Notes under the pieces: generated by a model
Told to the model about the DNA's origin: nothing
Databases searched by the model: none
The model's input: only the letters and a program-made list of their open reading frames with translations
Shown here: positions 26,290-38,104 of the stretch, one piece after another
Layout: each line of letters begins with the position of its first letter
How positions within the stretch are numbered: the first letter of the stretch is position 1
Assembly: GCF_016808095.1 (NCBI RefSeq)
Contig: NC_068971.1
Coordinates: forward strand, 14,396,501-14,460,500
DNA: 64,000 nucleotides
Origin: Vigna angularis
Lineage: Eukaryota; Streptophyta; Magnoliopsida; Fabales; Fabaceae
Direction: 5' to 3'
Made by a program: the position numbers and the translations under genes

Positions 26290-27820
26290 TTGCTAATAAA
26301 AAAATATGGATTTTATCTCGTGCATTTGACACGGTTTCGTTGCAACCAAAGTATAAAATGATGCAGTGACATTTTTACAATTATTGCAAACATATATGTC
26401 TCAGTTCACAAAAAATTGAAACCTAAAGGGATCTATGACATCGATTGTCTAAAGAACTGAGACTATAGAGTACTTATGCTTCAATTATGTCGCGAATCGA
26501 GACATAAAATAACTAAATTTTTATTTTATTGTTTTGAGAGGCTTTAGGCAGCAATTCTTAATAGAACTTAGACCATAGAGCCTTATTGTCTCGGTTAATA
26601 TTATAATTGAGGTATAACATGTTTCTAGGGTTAAATTTTGCAAATAGAGAGTCTCTTGCACATTTGAAATACAACCTTCTGTTGTGCAGCTACTCTCTCC
26701 ATGTCTTCCACACCATCAACTTCCATTTCTTCCATTTTTTCTTTCATTTTTCATTAATTAATTGCTTTCTCTACCATTTTCTTTCATTTTTACCAATTGA
26801 TTTTGTGTATAGGTGCTCTTTGGATTTTATTTCGTTTCGTTTAAGCATCAAACCCACCTTCAAGGTAGTTTTGTTTTAGGTTTTTGATGTTTTCGTTTGA
26901 TTTTTTGTTCTTCATATAGCATAGGTATAGGTAAACTTGAGAGTATGGTCAAATGAATTCTAAATGGCTTTAAAATTTGTATGAAGGTCCAAAAAATCAT
27001 GAAAACCACTCAAAAAATTTCAGCTCAAAACTCAAAGTCTAACTATTTTAAATATTTTTGCAAAGTTTTCAAAAAATAACAAAATAAATTTCTCAAAAAC
27101 AGAAAACAACGATTTTTTGGAGATCTAGAAGGATTAACTGGCTAAGCGAGCTACCACAGTATCAGAAATTGTTATCTACCCCAAATGCATATATAATAAT
27201 ATGAAAACAGTTAATCGGAGTGAAAGTTATGGTCATTTTAAGATTTGTAATGCAAATATTTTTAAAACTTCAAATTAATCTAAATTAAGGGCTCTTGGGA
27301 TTTTATCCTCAAATGAGTTTAAAAGAGTACTAAAAAGAAATTTCGTTCAAAGATAATGACCATAGTTATGAAAACCAAAAATCACATTAAATGGTTGTTC
27401 TTGTGTGCATGTGTGTTTTTTGTGCATGACTTCTTTTGTGTTTCTGGGTTTGTGTTCTTGTATATATGCTATGGAATATTTACAGAAATAAACATTTAAA
27501 AAAAAACATACTTTAGACATCAGTTTTGGTAAAAATTGAAGCAAAAAGGGTATATTGTCACAGTTTTGGATCCAACTAAGACCATAAACCGTTTAATGAA
27601 TTAATTTTAATGGTCTACGGCCTCGGTTGAAACCACAATCGAGGCAATAAACCCAACTTTTTTTTTGGTTTATTGTTTCCGGTTTTTTAAATCGAGGCAA
27701 AATCATAACCTTTTTGCTTCGCCTGAATATGCCTTTTACCTCGCCTAAATATACCTCGGTTCTACAATCGCTGTCATAGACACAAAACAATTGTTGTCGT
27801 ATATTTTCAATGCACTAGTG
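26290..27820. mobile_element. Degenerate nonautonomous CACTA element, related to the one at 50182
   Basis: The right end is TGCACTAGTG at 27811-27820. The preceding 250 bp carry subterminal repeats of the CCTCGGTT / AATCGAGGC type and a CGCTGTCAT block, matching the right end of the 50182-51706 element (ACCGCTGTCAT...TGTACTAGTG). The left end near 26290 is decayed (TTGCTAATAAAAAAATATGG) but is followed by a CTCG...GACACGGT pattern as in the 50182 element. A clean target duplication cannot be shown. The interior resembles a 5' leader and short intron; no protein recognised. Confidence 0.5.
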
Positions 27821-28518
27821 TGTTATATCTTATTTTGGTGCATATTCATTTTGAAAGTTAGACACCGAGAATATTCAATATATAATTTATTATTATTTAA
27901 TTCTGTAATGTATAACTGTCTAGTTAGTCACAATATGGACGATCAATAATAGTTTGAATGGTCAATCCACAATTTGAAAAGCATACCAGTGAATTCGGTC
28001 GAACACCAAACAGGCTGATTGACCATGCACTAGTCTGAATGGTCAATCCACAGCTCGAAGCGCATGTCCCCAAGTTCGGGTGACCATAAAACATGTCGGT
28101 CGTCAATGTACCAACCCGAATAGTCAAGCACTAACTTAATGAGCAGGCTATCGAGCTCGATCGGTCACTAAACAAGCTAACCGGACATGCATAATCTAAA
28201 TAAGTGAAGCATTAGTTTGAAGAGCATGCCACCGAGCCTAGATGGTCACCAAGCATACTGTCTAACCTTAAATAAGATCGATTGTTAAATTTATCAACTT
28301 AAGATTAAAGTGCAATTACTCACGATTGGACTGTAATTAAGCCAACCTTAATCAAAAGGCCACCACGAAAACCTATAAATAAGTGTTTGAGATAAAAAGG
28401 TAGGTTAAGTGAGGTAACTATTGCATTAATTACTATTTGACAAAGGTTGAACTGACTTTAATAACAAAATACTTTATACGGGTACCATCCAACCAATTTA
28501 AATGCATAGAAGAATACT
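27821..28518. other. Repeat-like intergenic DNA
   Basis: Bases 27940-28260 contain recurring words such as TGAATGGTCAATCCACA and CGAGCTCGATCGGTCAC/CCGAGCC.AGATGGTCACC, which suggests a diverged internal duplication of about 60-70 bp units. No coding sequence recognised. Confidence 0.4.
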
Positions 28519-29462
28519 TAGCAGTCAATAAACAAGATGAAATAGTCTGTTTAAAAATCTTGATTTTCTTAGATAACTTTTATCAAACAGTTGGTATGCT
28601 AAAAGTGCAGAGAGTAGGGTTCAAGAAAATCAACACAAAATTTTTTATCCTGGTTCGAATAAAAAGATTTTACGTCTAGTCGTTAATCACTATGAGTACT
28701 GATTAACCTTCTTCACTTAAAATATAGTTGTACAGAATACAAGATAATGAAATAATCAAAGAGTAGAAAACACCTTCCTTTGACAAACTAACGGAAGAAC
28801 CTTCCTTCGATAAACAAACCGGAAGTAAAATGCCCAGCCAACTTGAAGAGAACCGCTCCGACCTTAGACACTTGAAGAGAACCGCTCCGACCTTAGACAC
28901 ACTAAACGCGAGCTTCTCCTATTCACAAGACTTAACACACTATCACTTGAGAACTTCCTTAGACAAATTGTATTCTCAAATGGCATAGGTTAACCCTCTA
29001 AAGGGTTTGGCAAAGAGTATATGTAGCCCAAAGGTCAGAATTAAAAAGACAACTCCCAACTCCCAGTGATAATCAATTATTGTAAGTGATAATCGATTTT
29101 CCTTGTCCGTTATGGGGTTTTTCAAAAGCTGGTAATCAATTATTCCGAGGGATAATCGATTATCTGTGAGACTTGGGCAATACTAACTCAGAACAGAATA
29201 ATCGATTATTCTGAGCAATAATCAATTATTTGCGCGAGCAATTATTTTTCAAATGAGCTTGTGATAATCGATTATTACACCAAATAATCGATTATCTACG
29301 CAAACTTTCTAAAGACGGGAAAACTTCTATGTGTTTACATTATCAAAGTTTATTCCTATTACAATTGATTTTATAGAAATGCTTTTAAATAAATTATAAC
29401 TAAAGTCTTCAAGTTCTTCACTTTGTAGCATCATCAAAATCATAATCTTCAAGACACCAATG
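28519..29462 (-). repeat. 3' LTR of the minus-strand Sirevirus-like element
   Basis: It aligns with the LTR at 33155-34102 from AGCAGTCAATAAACAAGATG to the CAAGACACCAA end. It contains short tandem duplications absent from the other LTR (for example the TTGAAGAGAACCGCTCCGAC unit twice near 28841-28895). About 60 bp at the outer (left) end, present in the other LTR, could not be matched. Confidence 0.75.
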
Positions 29463-29480
29463 TTCCTCATTGGTAAAAAT

Positions 29481-29652
29481 CTCCCCCTTTTTTATGATGA
29501 TAAAAAATTCCATGTTTAAAAGCATTTTTGAATATCTGCACAAAATTCAAACTTACAAACAAGTTAGTAGTAACTGCACTGGAAGTTTTTCTCCCCTTTT
29601 TTGATCATAAGCAAAAGGCAAATATACTCCCCCTCAAAATATTCTCCCCCTC
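29481..29652 (-). promoter_or_regulatory. Multiple polypurine tracts before the 3' LTR
   Basis: Four AGGGGGAG or AAAAGGGGAG motifs on the minus strand lie at 29481-29492, 29591-29602, 29627-29636 and 29643-29652. Repeated polypurine tracts close to the 3' LTR are a hallmark described for Sireviruses. Confidence 0.65.
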
Positions 29653-29800
29653 AATAAGTGAATTTATGCAATGATGAAAAATGAAGAAGTTTTATTCATT
29701 GATGCAAAGGAAAGTACATTTCACTCAAAAGATAAAAGACAACACATAATAAAACTTTAAGACAACTATCTATTCTCTAAAAAGTAGGACTTGAGGGACG

Positions 29801-30730
29801 TTATGGAGGTTGAAGATTGAGGTGTTCCTGAATGTTGCCTAGGTGAGTATCAAAATCTTCAAGCCTTTCATAGACATATTCTTGATGAGTTTGCTGCATT
29901 TCAATAATATGATCAAACTGCGTTTGTTTGGATAGATTGACAAAATGTTCTTCCATAGAGAGAGTTGATGATGAAGGCATTGCAGAGGGACCAACTTTAG
30001 AAGGAGTTGCAGCTCTTACAGGTTCTGCCATATGGGGATCCATATCATTATCATCATCTTAATTATCTTCATCCTTGTGAATAAGCACACTTCCACTAGC
30101 AAGAAATCCCATTTGCCAAAAGGTTGTCTCGCCAATTTCAGTCCCAATTGATTGGATGACTTGGGTATGTTCACCATCTACGCTTACTCCTTTGTATTCA
30201 AGAATTCTAGAAATTAGGAGAGCGTATGGAAGATGATATGCATGGTATTTTTTAGCCTTTAACCTGGTATCTGCGATAAGGGCAGGGCAATCGATATGAA
30301 CGTGATTCAATATCCATATACGAGAAGAAGATCTTGCTCTGAACATTGAGCATGATTGATAGCACAAGGGCACAAGAGCCACACAATCAAATAATGGATC
30401 ATTCTCTCTTCTACCTGGAATCCACCCACCAATAATTGACGGTGGTTGGTTTCTTGTTGGGGATTTCGTAGAAAAGATTGGAAAGCGACAAGACGATTGA
30501 AGTCAGGAACACCAAGGTGAACCTTACAGCATAATCGTATATCGTGAGTTGTGCAACATTGGTCCAAATATCATCATCAAGAATGATTGGGACCCCTTTT
30601 ACCTTGGTTGTCACAATGACATCACAATACTTGAGGTTATAGTAAAAGACTCGAATTAGGTCAGGATAGATGCATCCCCTTTGTTCAACCAAATTTGTTA
30701 TACTTTGGGTTTGAAATCACTAGTGCAGAA
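29801..30730 (-). pseudogene. Env-like / putative plant transposon protein ORF, frame-shifted
   Basis: On the minus strand four overlapping frames together read one protein: YPDLIRVFYYNLKYCDVIVT and ILDDDIWTNVAQLTIYDYAVR; VHLGVPDFNRLVAFQSFLRN; YHAYHLPYALLISRILEYKG; and finally MEEHFVNLSKQTQFDHIIEM with a coiled-coil-like tail ending LGNIQEHLNLQPP. This resembles the legume domain annotated as putative plant transposon protein. Its position between the pol remnant and the 3' LTR is where Sireviruses carry their env-like ORF. At least three frameshifts separate the segments. Function is unknown, and equating it with the SIRE1 env-like ORF is an inference from position and composition. Confidence 0.55.
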
Positions 30731-30840
30731 AAGACTTTAGACGTTTGTTATTTTGGGCTTTTTACATATGATCCTGACCTGATGTCTATTCGGGTGACAT
30801 TGATGGAACGTCGGATCCCAGTCAAAGGTCTATATGCAAG
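30719..30840 (+). mobile_element. Possible truncated CACTA end inside the Sirevirus
   Basis: CACTAGTGCAGAAAAGACTTT starts at 30719 within AATCACTAGTGCAG, followed by an AGACG word and GATGTCTATTCGGGTGACAT. This is similar in style to the left end of the CACTA element at 42084. No right end or target duplication was found, and it sits at the pol deletion junction. Confidence 0.35.
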
Positions 30841-30872
30841 AGTTCTAAATGTTTTGATGTTGAAATCACACT

Positions 30873-31650
30873 TTAGGATGAAATAGAAGATTTGGTTTGA
30901 TTCCCTTTTTGACATGCAACACAAAGTTTGTCTTTCTCAAATTTTAGCTTGGGAAAACCAATCACAAGGTCTTTAGAAATTAATTTTAAATTTTGCATAT
31001 GAATGTGTGCAGCCCTTTTATGCCATAGCCAAGGATTTTCCTCTTTTGCAACTAAACATGTTATGCTATGACTAGATGCACTTTCAATGTCAATCAAATA
31101 AATGTTATTATGCCTAACACCTTGCAAATCAATATCAGAAGAATTTTTAAAATATACAATGCATTTATCACTCTTAAAAGTTACCTTAAGACCTTTATCA
31201 CATAATTGACTTATGCTTAGAAGGTTGTGCTTGAGACCTTCAACATATAGCATGTCTTTTATGGTCAAAGTGTTCCCTCCTTCAATGTCACTGGTTCCAA
31301 AATTCTTCTTTTGTTGTTGTCCCCATATGTAACAAATACTTGCTTCTTCTTCTCAAAAGAGATGAACCTCTTATTGTCACCAGCCATGTGTCTTGAATAA
31401 CCACTGTCAAGATACCACAATGACTTCTTTGACTTAGTAGGTTCCTACAAAACAAGTTAAGCAAGAATTTTAGGTCCCTAATCTCAATATGGGTCCTTGG
31501 GGTTAGTACTGCAAACAAGCATAATTTCACAGTCTTAACCCATGCAAATTTTCCATTTGGTACTCCAAAATGTTTAATGTTGCATTTGTTAGAAGTATGA
31601 CCATGCTTCATGAAATAAAAACAACAAACATCATGCATCTTATTTTTCAC
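30873..31650 (-). pseudogene. Sirevirus protease and GAG-pre-integrase remnant
   Basis: Minus-strand segments read HGHTSNKCNIKHFGVPNGKF (a second zinc-knuckle region), then in a shifted frame a protease-like stretch with RHMAGDN-type codons near 31385. From 31268 it reads MLYVEGLKHNLLSISQLCDKG-type sequence, HKRAAHIHMQNLKLISKDLV and CVACQKGNQTKSS, the copia GAG-pre-integrase zinc-binding region. The reading stops at 30873, just before the integrase core. Three frames are needed, so it is inactive. Confidence 0.72.
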
Positions 31651-33017
31651 AAAAGTACATTTTCAACCCAAACTCTACGAGTTCTTTTACCTTGTGATTT
31701 CTTATGTTGATGCATGCTCTTGTTTCTAAAATTACTCCTTTTAAAGCTAGTTTGATCATGTGAGTTAGACTTTGTTGCTTTAGCAAGTAAGCTCTCAAGT
31801 ATATCAATATCAAACATATGACTCTTACAAGACAAGCACTCAACAAGATTTTCATTTACATTAGACTCGGACACTTTAGTTTCAAGATTGCAAATCTTAT
31901 TTCTTACAATGACCTCTTCATCTAATGCATTTTCATATTTCAATTTTAATTCAATAAATTCTTTCTTTAATTTCTTATGAACAACAACCAATTTTTCAGA
32001 TTCATTCATCAATTCAAAGAAAGATTTTTGCAAATCTAATTCACTATACTTAAAGCTAGAATCACTTACTTGACTTTCAACATCATCAAAGTCAGCCATT
32101 AAGAAAATATTTGCTTCCTCATCAACATCACTTGAGTTTGAAGAACTGAAATCATTTTCTTCCTATGCTATATAAGCCTTTTTCTTCTTGGGAAATTTCC
32201 TTTCTTTCTTTTCTTCACTTCTCTAGTTTTTGGGACAATCGATTTTAACATGTCCTCTTTCTCCACATCCATAGAACTTGATGCTTGATGGAGATCCTTG
32301 ATTTTCTTTCCTTTCTTCTCTATATTTGTCCTTTCTTGTTGCTCTCATGAACTTAGCAAACTTCTTTATCATGAGGCTCATGTTTTCCTCATCATCAGAG
32401 TCACTATCATAATTTCTTTGTGAACTTTTTCCCTTAGATATTTCAGATTTGAAAGCGAAAGTCTTCTTCCTTCCGTGATCCTCTTCTGTAATCAATCTAT
32501 GCAATTCAAGCTCGTGCTCACGAAGCTTTCCAAAGAAATTTGCCATCGACATTTGGATGAGATTTTGTGACTCTAAGATAGTTGTCACCTTTGGTTGCCA
32601 AGACCTGTCCAATGATTTCAAAATTTTTACATTTAATTCATACACATCAAAGGTCTTACCCAACCCTGTTAAAACTAGTTCTCCAGACTGCATCCTGAAC
32701 ATCTCGTACTTATGAATGAGTGTGTTCTTCCTTGCGCGCTTTACATCATCAGTACCCTCATGTGTAACTCTGAGTACTTCCCACATCTCCTGCGCTGTAT
32801 TATACACAAAAGTTCTATAGAATTCATCAAGCACCACAACAGAAGATATAATGTTACGAGCCCTAATATCAAATTGGGCTATTCTATTTTCCTCGTTTGT
32901 CCAATTAAAATAAGGTTTTTCCACTTCAACACCATCAGCAATACTTTTAGGAATATAAGGACCATTTTGTACAGCTTCCCAGATGCCTCTATCAACAGAC
33001 TCCATGAAAATTTCCAT
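31647..33017 (-). pseudogene. Sirevirus gag remnant
   Basis: From 33017 on the minus strand: MEIFMESVDRGIWEAVQNGP, TNEENRIAQFDIRARNIISS, RVTHEGTDDVKRARKNTLIH and LKSLDRSWQPKVTTILESQN, then FGKLREHELELHRL, the order of copia UBN2-type gag. A short internal deletion joins SGELV directly to LTGLGKTF. The zinc knuckle reads FYGCGERGHVKIDC, with Phe where the first Cys of CX2CX4HX4C should be. A stop follows near 32223 and a Ser/Lys-rich coiled-coil part continues at 32099-31647 (MADFDDVESQVSDSSFKYSE). The upstream start and first exonic residues are degraded. Confidence 0.75.
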
Positions 33018-33154
33018 TATGACTATCCATAATGCACAGTTATCACCAGTAAAAAGTGGTGGTCTCTGATGGAAGCACCTTCAGTGTAAACTTGATTTTG
33101 ACCGACCATTTTCGAAAATTTTTAAAGAATATCAAAGCATGCTCTGATACCAAT

Positions 33155-34102
33155 TGTTGGTACCAGCGAGTCGCGCAGCAAACTAGTAAAAGCGATCAAA
33201 GAGCGTTAAGCTTGTAGCGGTCAATAAACAAGATAAAATAGTCCATTTAAAAATCTTGATTTTCTTAGATAACTTTTATCAAACAGTTGGTATGCTAAAA
33301 GTGCAGAGAGTGTAGGGTTCAAGAAAATCACCACAGAAATTTTTATCCTGGTTCGAATCAAAAGATTCTATGTTGAGTCTTTAATCACTATGAATAGTGA
33401 TTAACCTTCTTCACTAAAAATATAGTTGTACAGATTACAAGATAATGAAATAATCAAAGAGTAGAAAACACCTTCCTTCGAAAAACGAACCGGAAGTAAA
33501 CTCCTCAGCCAACTTGAAGAGAACCGCTTCGACCTTAGACACAGTAAACACAAGCTTCTCCTATTCACAAGACTTAGCACACTATCACTTGAGAACTTCG
33601 TCAAACAAACTGTATTCTCAAATGGCATAGGTTAACCCTCTAAAGGGTTTGACAAAGAGTATATATAGCCCAGATGTCTAAATTAAAAGAACAACTCCCA
33701 ATTGCCAATGATAATCGATTATTATAAGTGATAATCGATTATCCTTGTCTGTTATAAGGCTTTTTAAAAGGTGATAATCGATTATTATAAAAGATAATCG
33801 ATTATCTGTGAAACTTGGGCAATATTGACTCAGAACAGAATAATCAATTATTTTTAGCAATCAATTATTTATGCGAGCAATTATTTTTCAAATGAGTTCG
33901 TGATAATAAATTATTACACTAAATAATCGATTATCTACGCAAACTTTCTAAAGACAATTTTTTTTTTAAATGTTTACATTATCAAGATTTATTCTTATTA
34001 TAATTGATTTTACAAAAATGCTTTTAAATAAATTATAACTAAAATCTTCAATTTCTTTCGTTTTGTAGCATTATTAAAATCATAATCTGCAAGACACCAA
34101 CA
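33155..34102 (-). repeat. 5' LTR of the minus-strand Sirevirus-like element
   Basis: On the minus strand it starts TGTTGGTGTCTTGCAGATTA and ends CTGGTACCAACA, followed by ATTGGTATCAGAGCATGC, a Met-tRNA primer-binding site after a 2-base spacer. Eight or more AATCGATTA-type palindromes lie at 33710-33945. Confidence 0.8.
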
Positions 34103-35540
34103 CTCGTTACCTAGTTTTACTTTTTATTCACCTTAAATTCTTAATATAGAATTGAAAATCCTGATATTTACAAATATAAGAAAAAAAGCAACTTACATAT
34201 ATATATTCTAAAATAATTTGATTTCCACCATAAAAAGGAAAGAATTCTTTTTCAAACATCAAATCGAATGCTGTGAAGAATTGATGATAATGTTTTTCGT
34301 TTGTCCATCCCGCATCAACATAAGATGCACCAAACTTGTTCACTATTTCTGAAATAGTAAACCACACTGACCTTTGTCACGTGTTTGGGTTCCATTAAAG
34401 AACATAAGATGCACCAAGTGAGTGTGCTTCATGTGACCTTTTCTGCATAAGTCACATCTTCCACAAAGCTAAAGTGCATTTCCTAAGATTTGACCGGATT
34501 CACGTGAAAATAAATTATTCTTCTTCTTAAGGTGTTTGAAAAATGCTTGGTGGTGGGGTAAGTGCACTACACCCACCAAAGTATGTTCATCACCCATTCA
34601 AATTTTGAAAAAGATATACTAAATATATAAAAAATGTGTGTTTCTACAACTATTTTCTAGCTTTGAAGGTGTTCCCTAAACACAAGCAACGATTCTTTTT
34701 GAAGGGCACACACTTTCTCTTATCAATCATTGCAAAATCCTTCTTGAAATACCGCACATAAAAGAAATTATACATGTTTTGCATTTTATTCTTATTCCAT
34801 ATGTAAAATGTGCTGATGTAAACGGATATTTTGTTTTCTAGAATACTTCTACTTTTCCATTGCGGTTATTTTTTCTTTTCTGATTAAAAATAGTTATTTG
34901 AATATGCTTCATCACACATTTCATGTTTAATATGTAACTAAAGTTTAAAACTTTATACTTGAATGATATTTACTAATTATTTGATTATTAGTTTAACAAA
35001 TTATTTTTTTTTGTTTATTTTACTTTTGAAATAGTAATGTAATTTATGATATTTTATATATAAACATAACATAAAAATTTGACTATTATTAATAATCACT
35101 ATAATTAAGTATAATTTTTATTATAGGTTTCATATGATTTTTCATGTTTTGTATTATTTTATTTTATTTAATAAATTTTTAGGTAATAGCATGGTTGATG
35201 AATTTTGAAGTGTGACGATATATAAGATGTGAAACGTGTAATGTCTAACATTAATTTATTTGAAATAATTACTATAATTAATTAAAAAATAATGATATAA
35301 AATTATATAAATATTAGATAGTTTTACATTAAATTAGTGAGATAAGGTGTAATTATTTCAATTATGTATAATAATAAAATTTATGTTGATATCAATGTGG
35401 TTCATAAAACAGTATTAATAGAAGTTAAAAAACTCTATAGAATGTTAGACTATGAAACCACATGTATGGTATTAATAAGGTTATAAAATCATAAACAATA
35501 TTATACCTATAATGATATTAGAACATAATATTTGATATTA
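34103..35540. other. AT-rich intergenic DNA
   Basis: No gene recognised. A minus-strand frame at 34128-34367 contains ASYVDAGWTNEKHYHQFFTA, vaguely like a short motif seen in small plant regulatory proteins, but it is too weak to call. The rest to 35540 is strongly A+T-rich. Confidence 0.35.
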
Positions 35541-35845
35541 GGCTTAATACCCTATTTTGTCCCCAGTTTCAATCAAAAATGTCAAATTAGTCCATTCTTT
35601 AAAAAATGCGTCAATTACGTCCTCACTTAATAAAATTTGCATCAATGAAATCCCTTCCGTTAAATCCGTACAAACGGCGTTAATTATTTTGCATCAAGAT
35701 AATTAACGCCATTTGTACGGATTTAACGGAAGGGATTTAATTGATGTAAATTTTATTAAGTGAGGACGTAATTGACGCATTTTTTAAAGGATGGACTAAT
35801 TTGACATTTTCGAGCGAAACTGGAGACAATATAGGATATTAAGCC
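35541..35845. mobile_element. Mutator-type palindromic MITE, 305 bp, with 9-bp target duplication
   Basis: Begins GGCTTAATACCCTATTTTGT and ends with its near-perfect reverse complement (ATATAGGATATTAAGCC). The two arms are inverted copies for roughly 140 bp each, meeting at about 35695. TTGATATTA flanks both sides exactly (35532-35540 and 35846-35854), the 9-bp duplication expected of Mutator-like elements. No coding capacity. Confidence 0.9.
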
Positions 35846-35854
35846 TTGATATTA

Positions 35855-36289
35855 ATAATAGTGAAAAAAATTGGGATTGAGCAAAATATTCACTAAACTG
35901 AACTTTTATCTACCTTAACATGTTTGAACTATATTATTTTTGAACCGAACTACATTATTTTTTAATTGAACTTCATTAAATTTGAATTGAACTATAATAT
36001 TTTTGAACCATTGTTTGTGAATTGTTTTTTAATTTCTTAATTAAATTACTCAACTAACATTGCATTTCAATTAAAAAACTTTAAAAATTAGTATTTATCC
36101 ATTTCATTCATAATATAGGTTTCTCAAAAACCAAAAAAGAAAAAGAGAAACATAAAACAAAAGATAAGTTGCATCATAAAATACAACTTATCAACACATC
36201 TTCAATCATCCAAATTAATAACACTTGAATGTCTCACTTCATCTTACAAAAAAAAAGGATTCATCATTTTTAAAAATTAAAGTATAAAC
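35855..36289. other. AT-rich DNA, nothing recognised
   Basis: Simple A+T-rich sequence with short repeats of TGAACTA/TTTGAACC words at 35910-36010. No ORF of note. Confidence 0.4.
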
Positions 36290-36600
36290 TAAAAAATATA
36301 TAAATATTCTTACATAAACTAACCTTTATCAAGCTCTTTAGGATCTTCATCAAAAAGTATAGAGAAAGTTGTTCCTTTAAGCAATCTTATGTACAACACA
36401 AGTGCTTCCTCTATTTTAGGCGTTAAGCAATTACGATATAAGGACTAACTACTCTTCCTCCTATACTGAATGCACACTCTGATTTTACATAGGGCTAATA
36501 ATTCTAATGAATGAAGGCCAAGGCAACAAGTATATGAGATTTGATGTTTGGATTAAATTTTAGTTGAAGTGTATTTGTAATAAAGAAGTTCAAATATTGA
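36290..36600 (-). pseudogene. hAT transposase C-terminal (dimerisation domain) remnant
   Basis: Minus-strand translation gives SECAFSIGGRVVSP, then after a frameshift RNCLTPKIEEALVLYIRLLK, and ends near FDEDPKELDKG. The SESAFSTGGRV and LTPK.VEAL motifs are the hallmark of the hAT-family C-terminal dimerisation domain in plant BED-finger transposases. Upstream fragments (36480-36600) are broken by stops. No catalytic region or terminal inverted repeats were recognised. Confidence 0.65.
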
Positions 36601-37009
36601 AACTCATTTAAGAATGTAGGCATCAGGGACATCATTTATGCAAATGTCATGCACTGTTGCTTACAAAAGATAAAAAGAGAATGAACATTTAATACTTCAT
36701 ATTATGAGGCACTATGAACCAATTAGTTTTTCTTTTTTCATAGTTTCACAATGTGGGACTTGTTTATCTATTACAACACGTCTCTCCTTTGGTCCTGACT
36801 GCTATCTCATACCCATGCTTCAAAAATAATTTGAGTAACCAAAGTAATCCATATCCTTTTATTTATATATACTAATAGCTTAAGCACTTAGGGCCAACAC
36901 AAATCATTCACATCCCAAAGCATTTTAAATTCAAAAACTTATTCTCAATATTCTTTTCTCACACTATTTTGTTCACATATCAATACAACAATTGGTTTTT
37001 GTTTATCAA

Positions 37010-38025
37010 TGTTGATAGGGGGAGCTATCTTACCCTTAATATCTATGTTTTTTTATGATGAACAAAAGAATGGTTTTATAGTTTCATGCACAACAAATTG
37101 CATAAATATTGCTTTATCTTCATTGTGTTTGTGCTTGATATATGAATTCATTAATGTTAAATGAATCATGCTTTAAACAGATTGAACATATAATTTCTAG
37201 TTGTATAATCTATTAGATTTCTCCAGATATCATTGTATGCTTAACAGGAACAAACAACTCTGTAGTAATCGATTACATAAGTTGTATAATCGATTAAAAC
37301 ACAAAGCCATGCCAATATATGTTTAATAAGTGAGTTGATCTTTTTAAAATGGAAATTGGATTGAAAATTTGCTTAAGTACAAGATTAATCGATTAAGTCA
37401 ATTTACTTTGTTCAAATCCATTTCATTTGATAGCCTGAATTATTTTAACGGTCATATGAATTTATTGTTGGCTTATAAGAATTATATAATCGATTGGATG
37501 CGTTGTATAATTTGTTAAAATCAAAATAGAAGCAAATATGTTAAAGTAGAAGGAAAAATTTAACAAATTACATAAATTTCTTAATCGATTAAAATGCGTC
37601 AGGATTCAGAAACAATTAAATTGCAATCAATTTCATAACTAACTATTTCATTGAGTTTTGATTACGGGAGCATCCAAGATGTGCCTTGAAGAATCAATGA
37701 TCAATTTGGGTTTCTTACACATCTATCAAGAAAGTGGGCTAGAACAGTTCTGATTCAATCTCTGTATTCTTGTAAACTTTATCATTATAGTGGAATCCCT
37801 TCAACTAAGGTTGTTGAAGGAAGAATGAATGTAGGCTTGATCAAACTAGTATAAATTGCGTGTGTTAATATTTCTCTTTTATTGTTGATTCATTATTGTT
37901 GTTTATTGATTTCAAGAAAACCAAAGATTTTGCAAAGCTTTTTAAAAGATCAATTTTTGAAGCAAAATCCAATTCACCCCCCCTCCCCCTTCTTGGATGA
38001 GATATAAGACATATTTTTTCTAACA
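37010..38025 (+). repeat. LTR of unit A
   Basis: 1,016 bp with canonical TG...CA ends. It contains ATCGATTA palindromes near 37268, 37288, 37388, 37490 and 37583, and the CCCTTCAACTAAGGTTGTTGAA block near its end shared with units B and D. A primer-binding site follows at once. Confidence 0.8.
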
Positions 38026-38104
38026 ATTGGTAACATAGCTAGGAATTCGAAAATTACTCGAATTTTAATCGAGTACCTTTTTTGTTTAATCGAAAATGTT
38101 CTTG

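Larger units (their letters stand above)
28519..34102 (-). mobile_element. Sirevirus-like copia element with env-like ORF, pol mostly deleted
   Basis: Two related LTRs face each other in direct orientation (right 34102-33155, left 29462-28519). On the minus strand the order is LTR, PBS (ATTGGTATCAGAGC next to 33155), gag (33017-31647), protease and pre-integrase piece (about 31650-30873), env-like region (about 30730-29801), several AGGGGGAG polypurine motifs, LTR. Integrase core, RT and RNase H are missing, apparently lost by one deletion between about 30870 and 30730. Both LTRs are rich in TAATCGATTA palindromes. Multiple stops make the element nonautonomous. Confidence 0.75.

Noticed and set aside
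34128..34367. Minus-strand 79-codon ORF containing AGWTNEKHY
   Set aside because: A short phrase recalls a motif of small plant regulatory proteins, but the rest does not match and no exon structure could be built.
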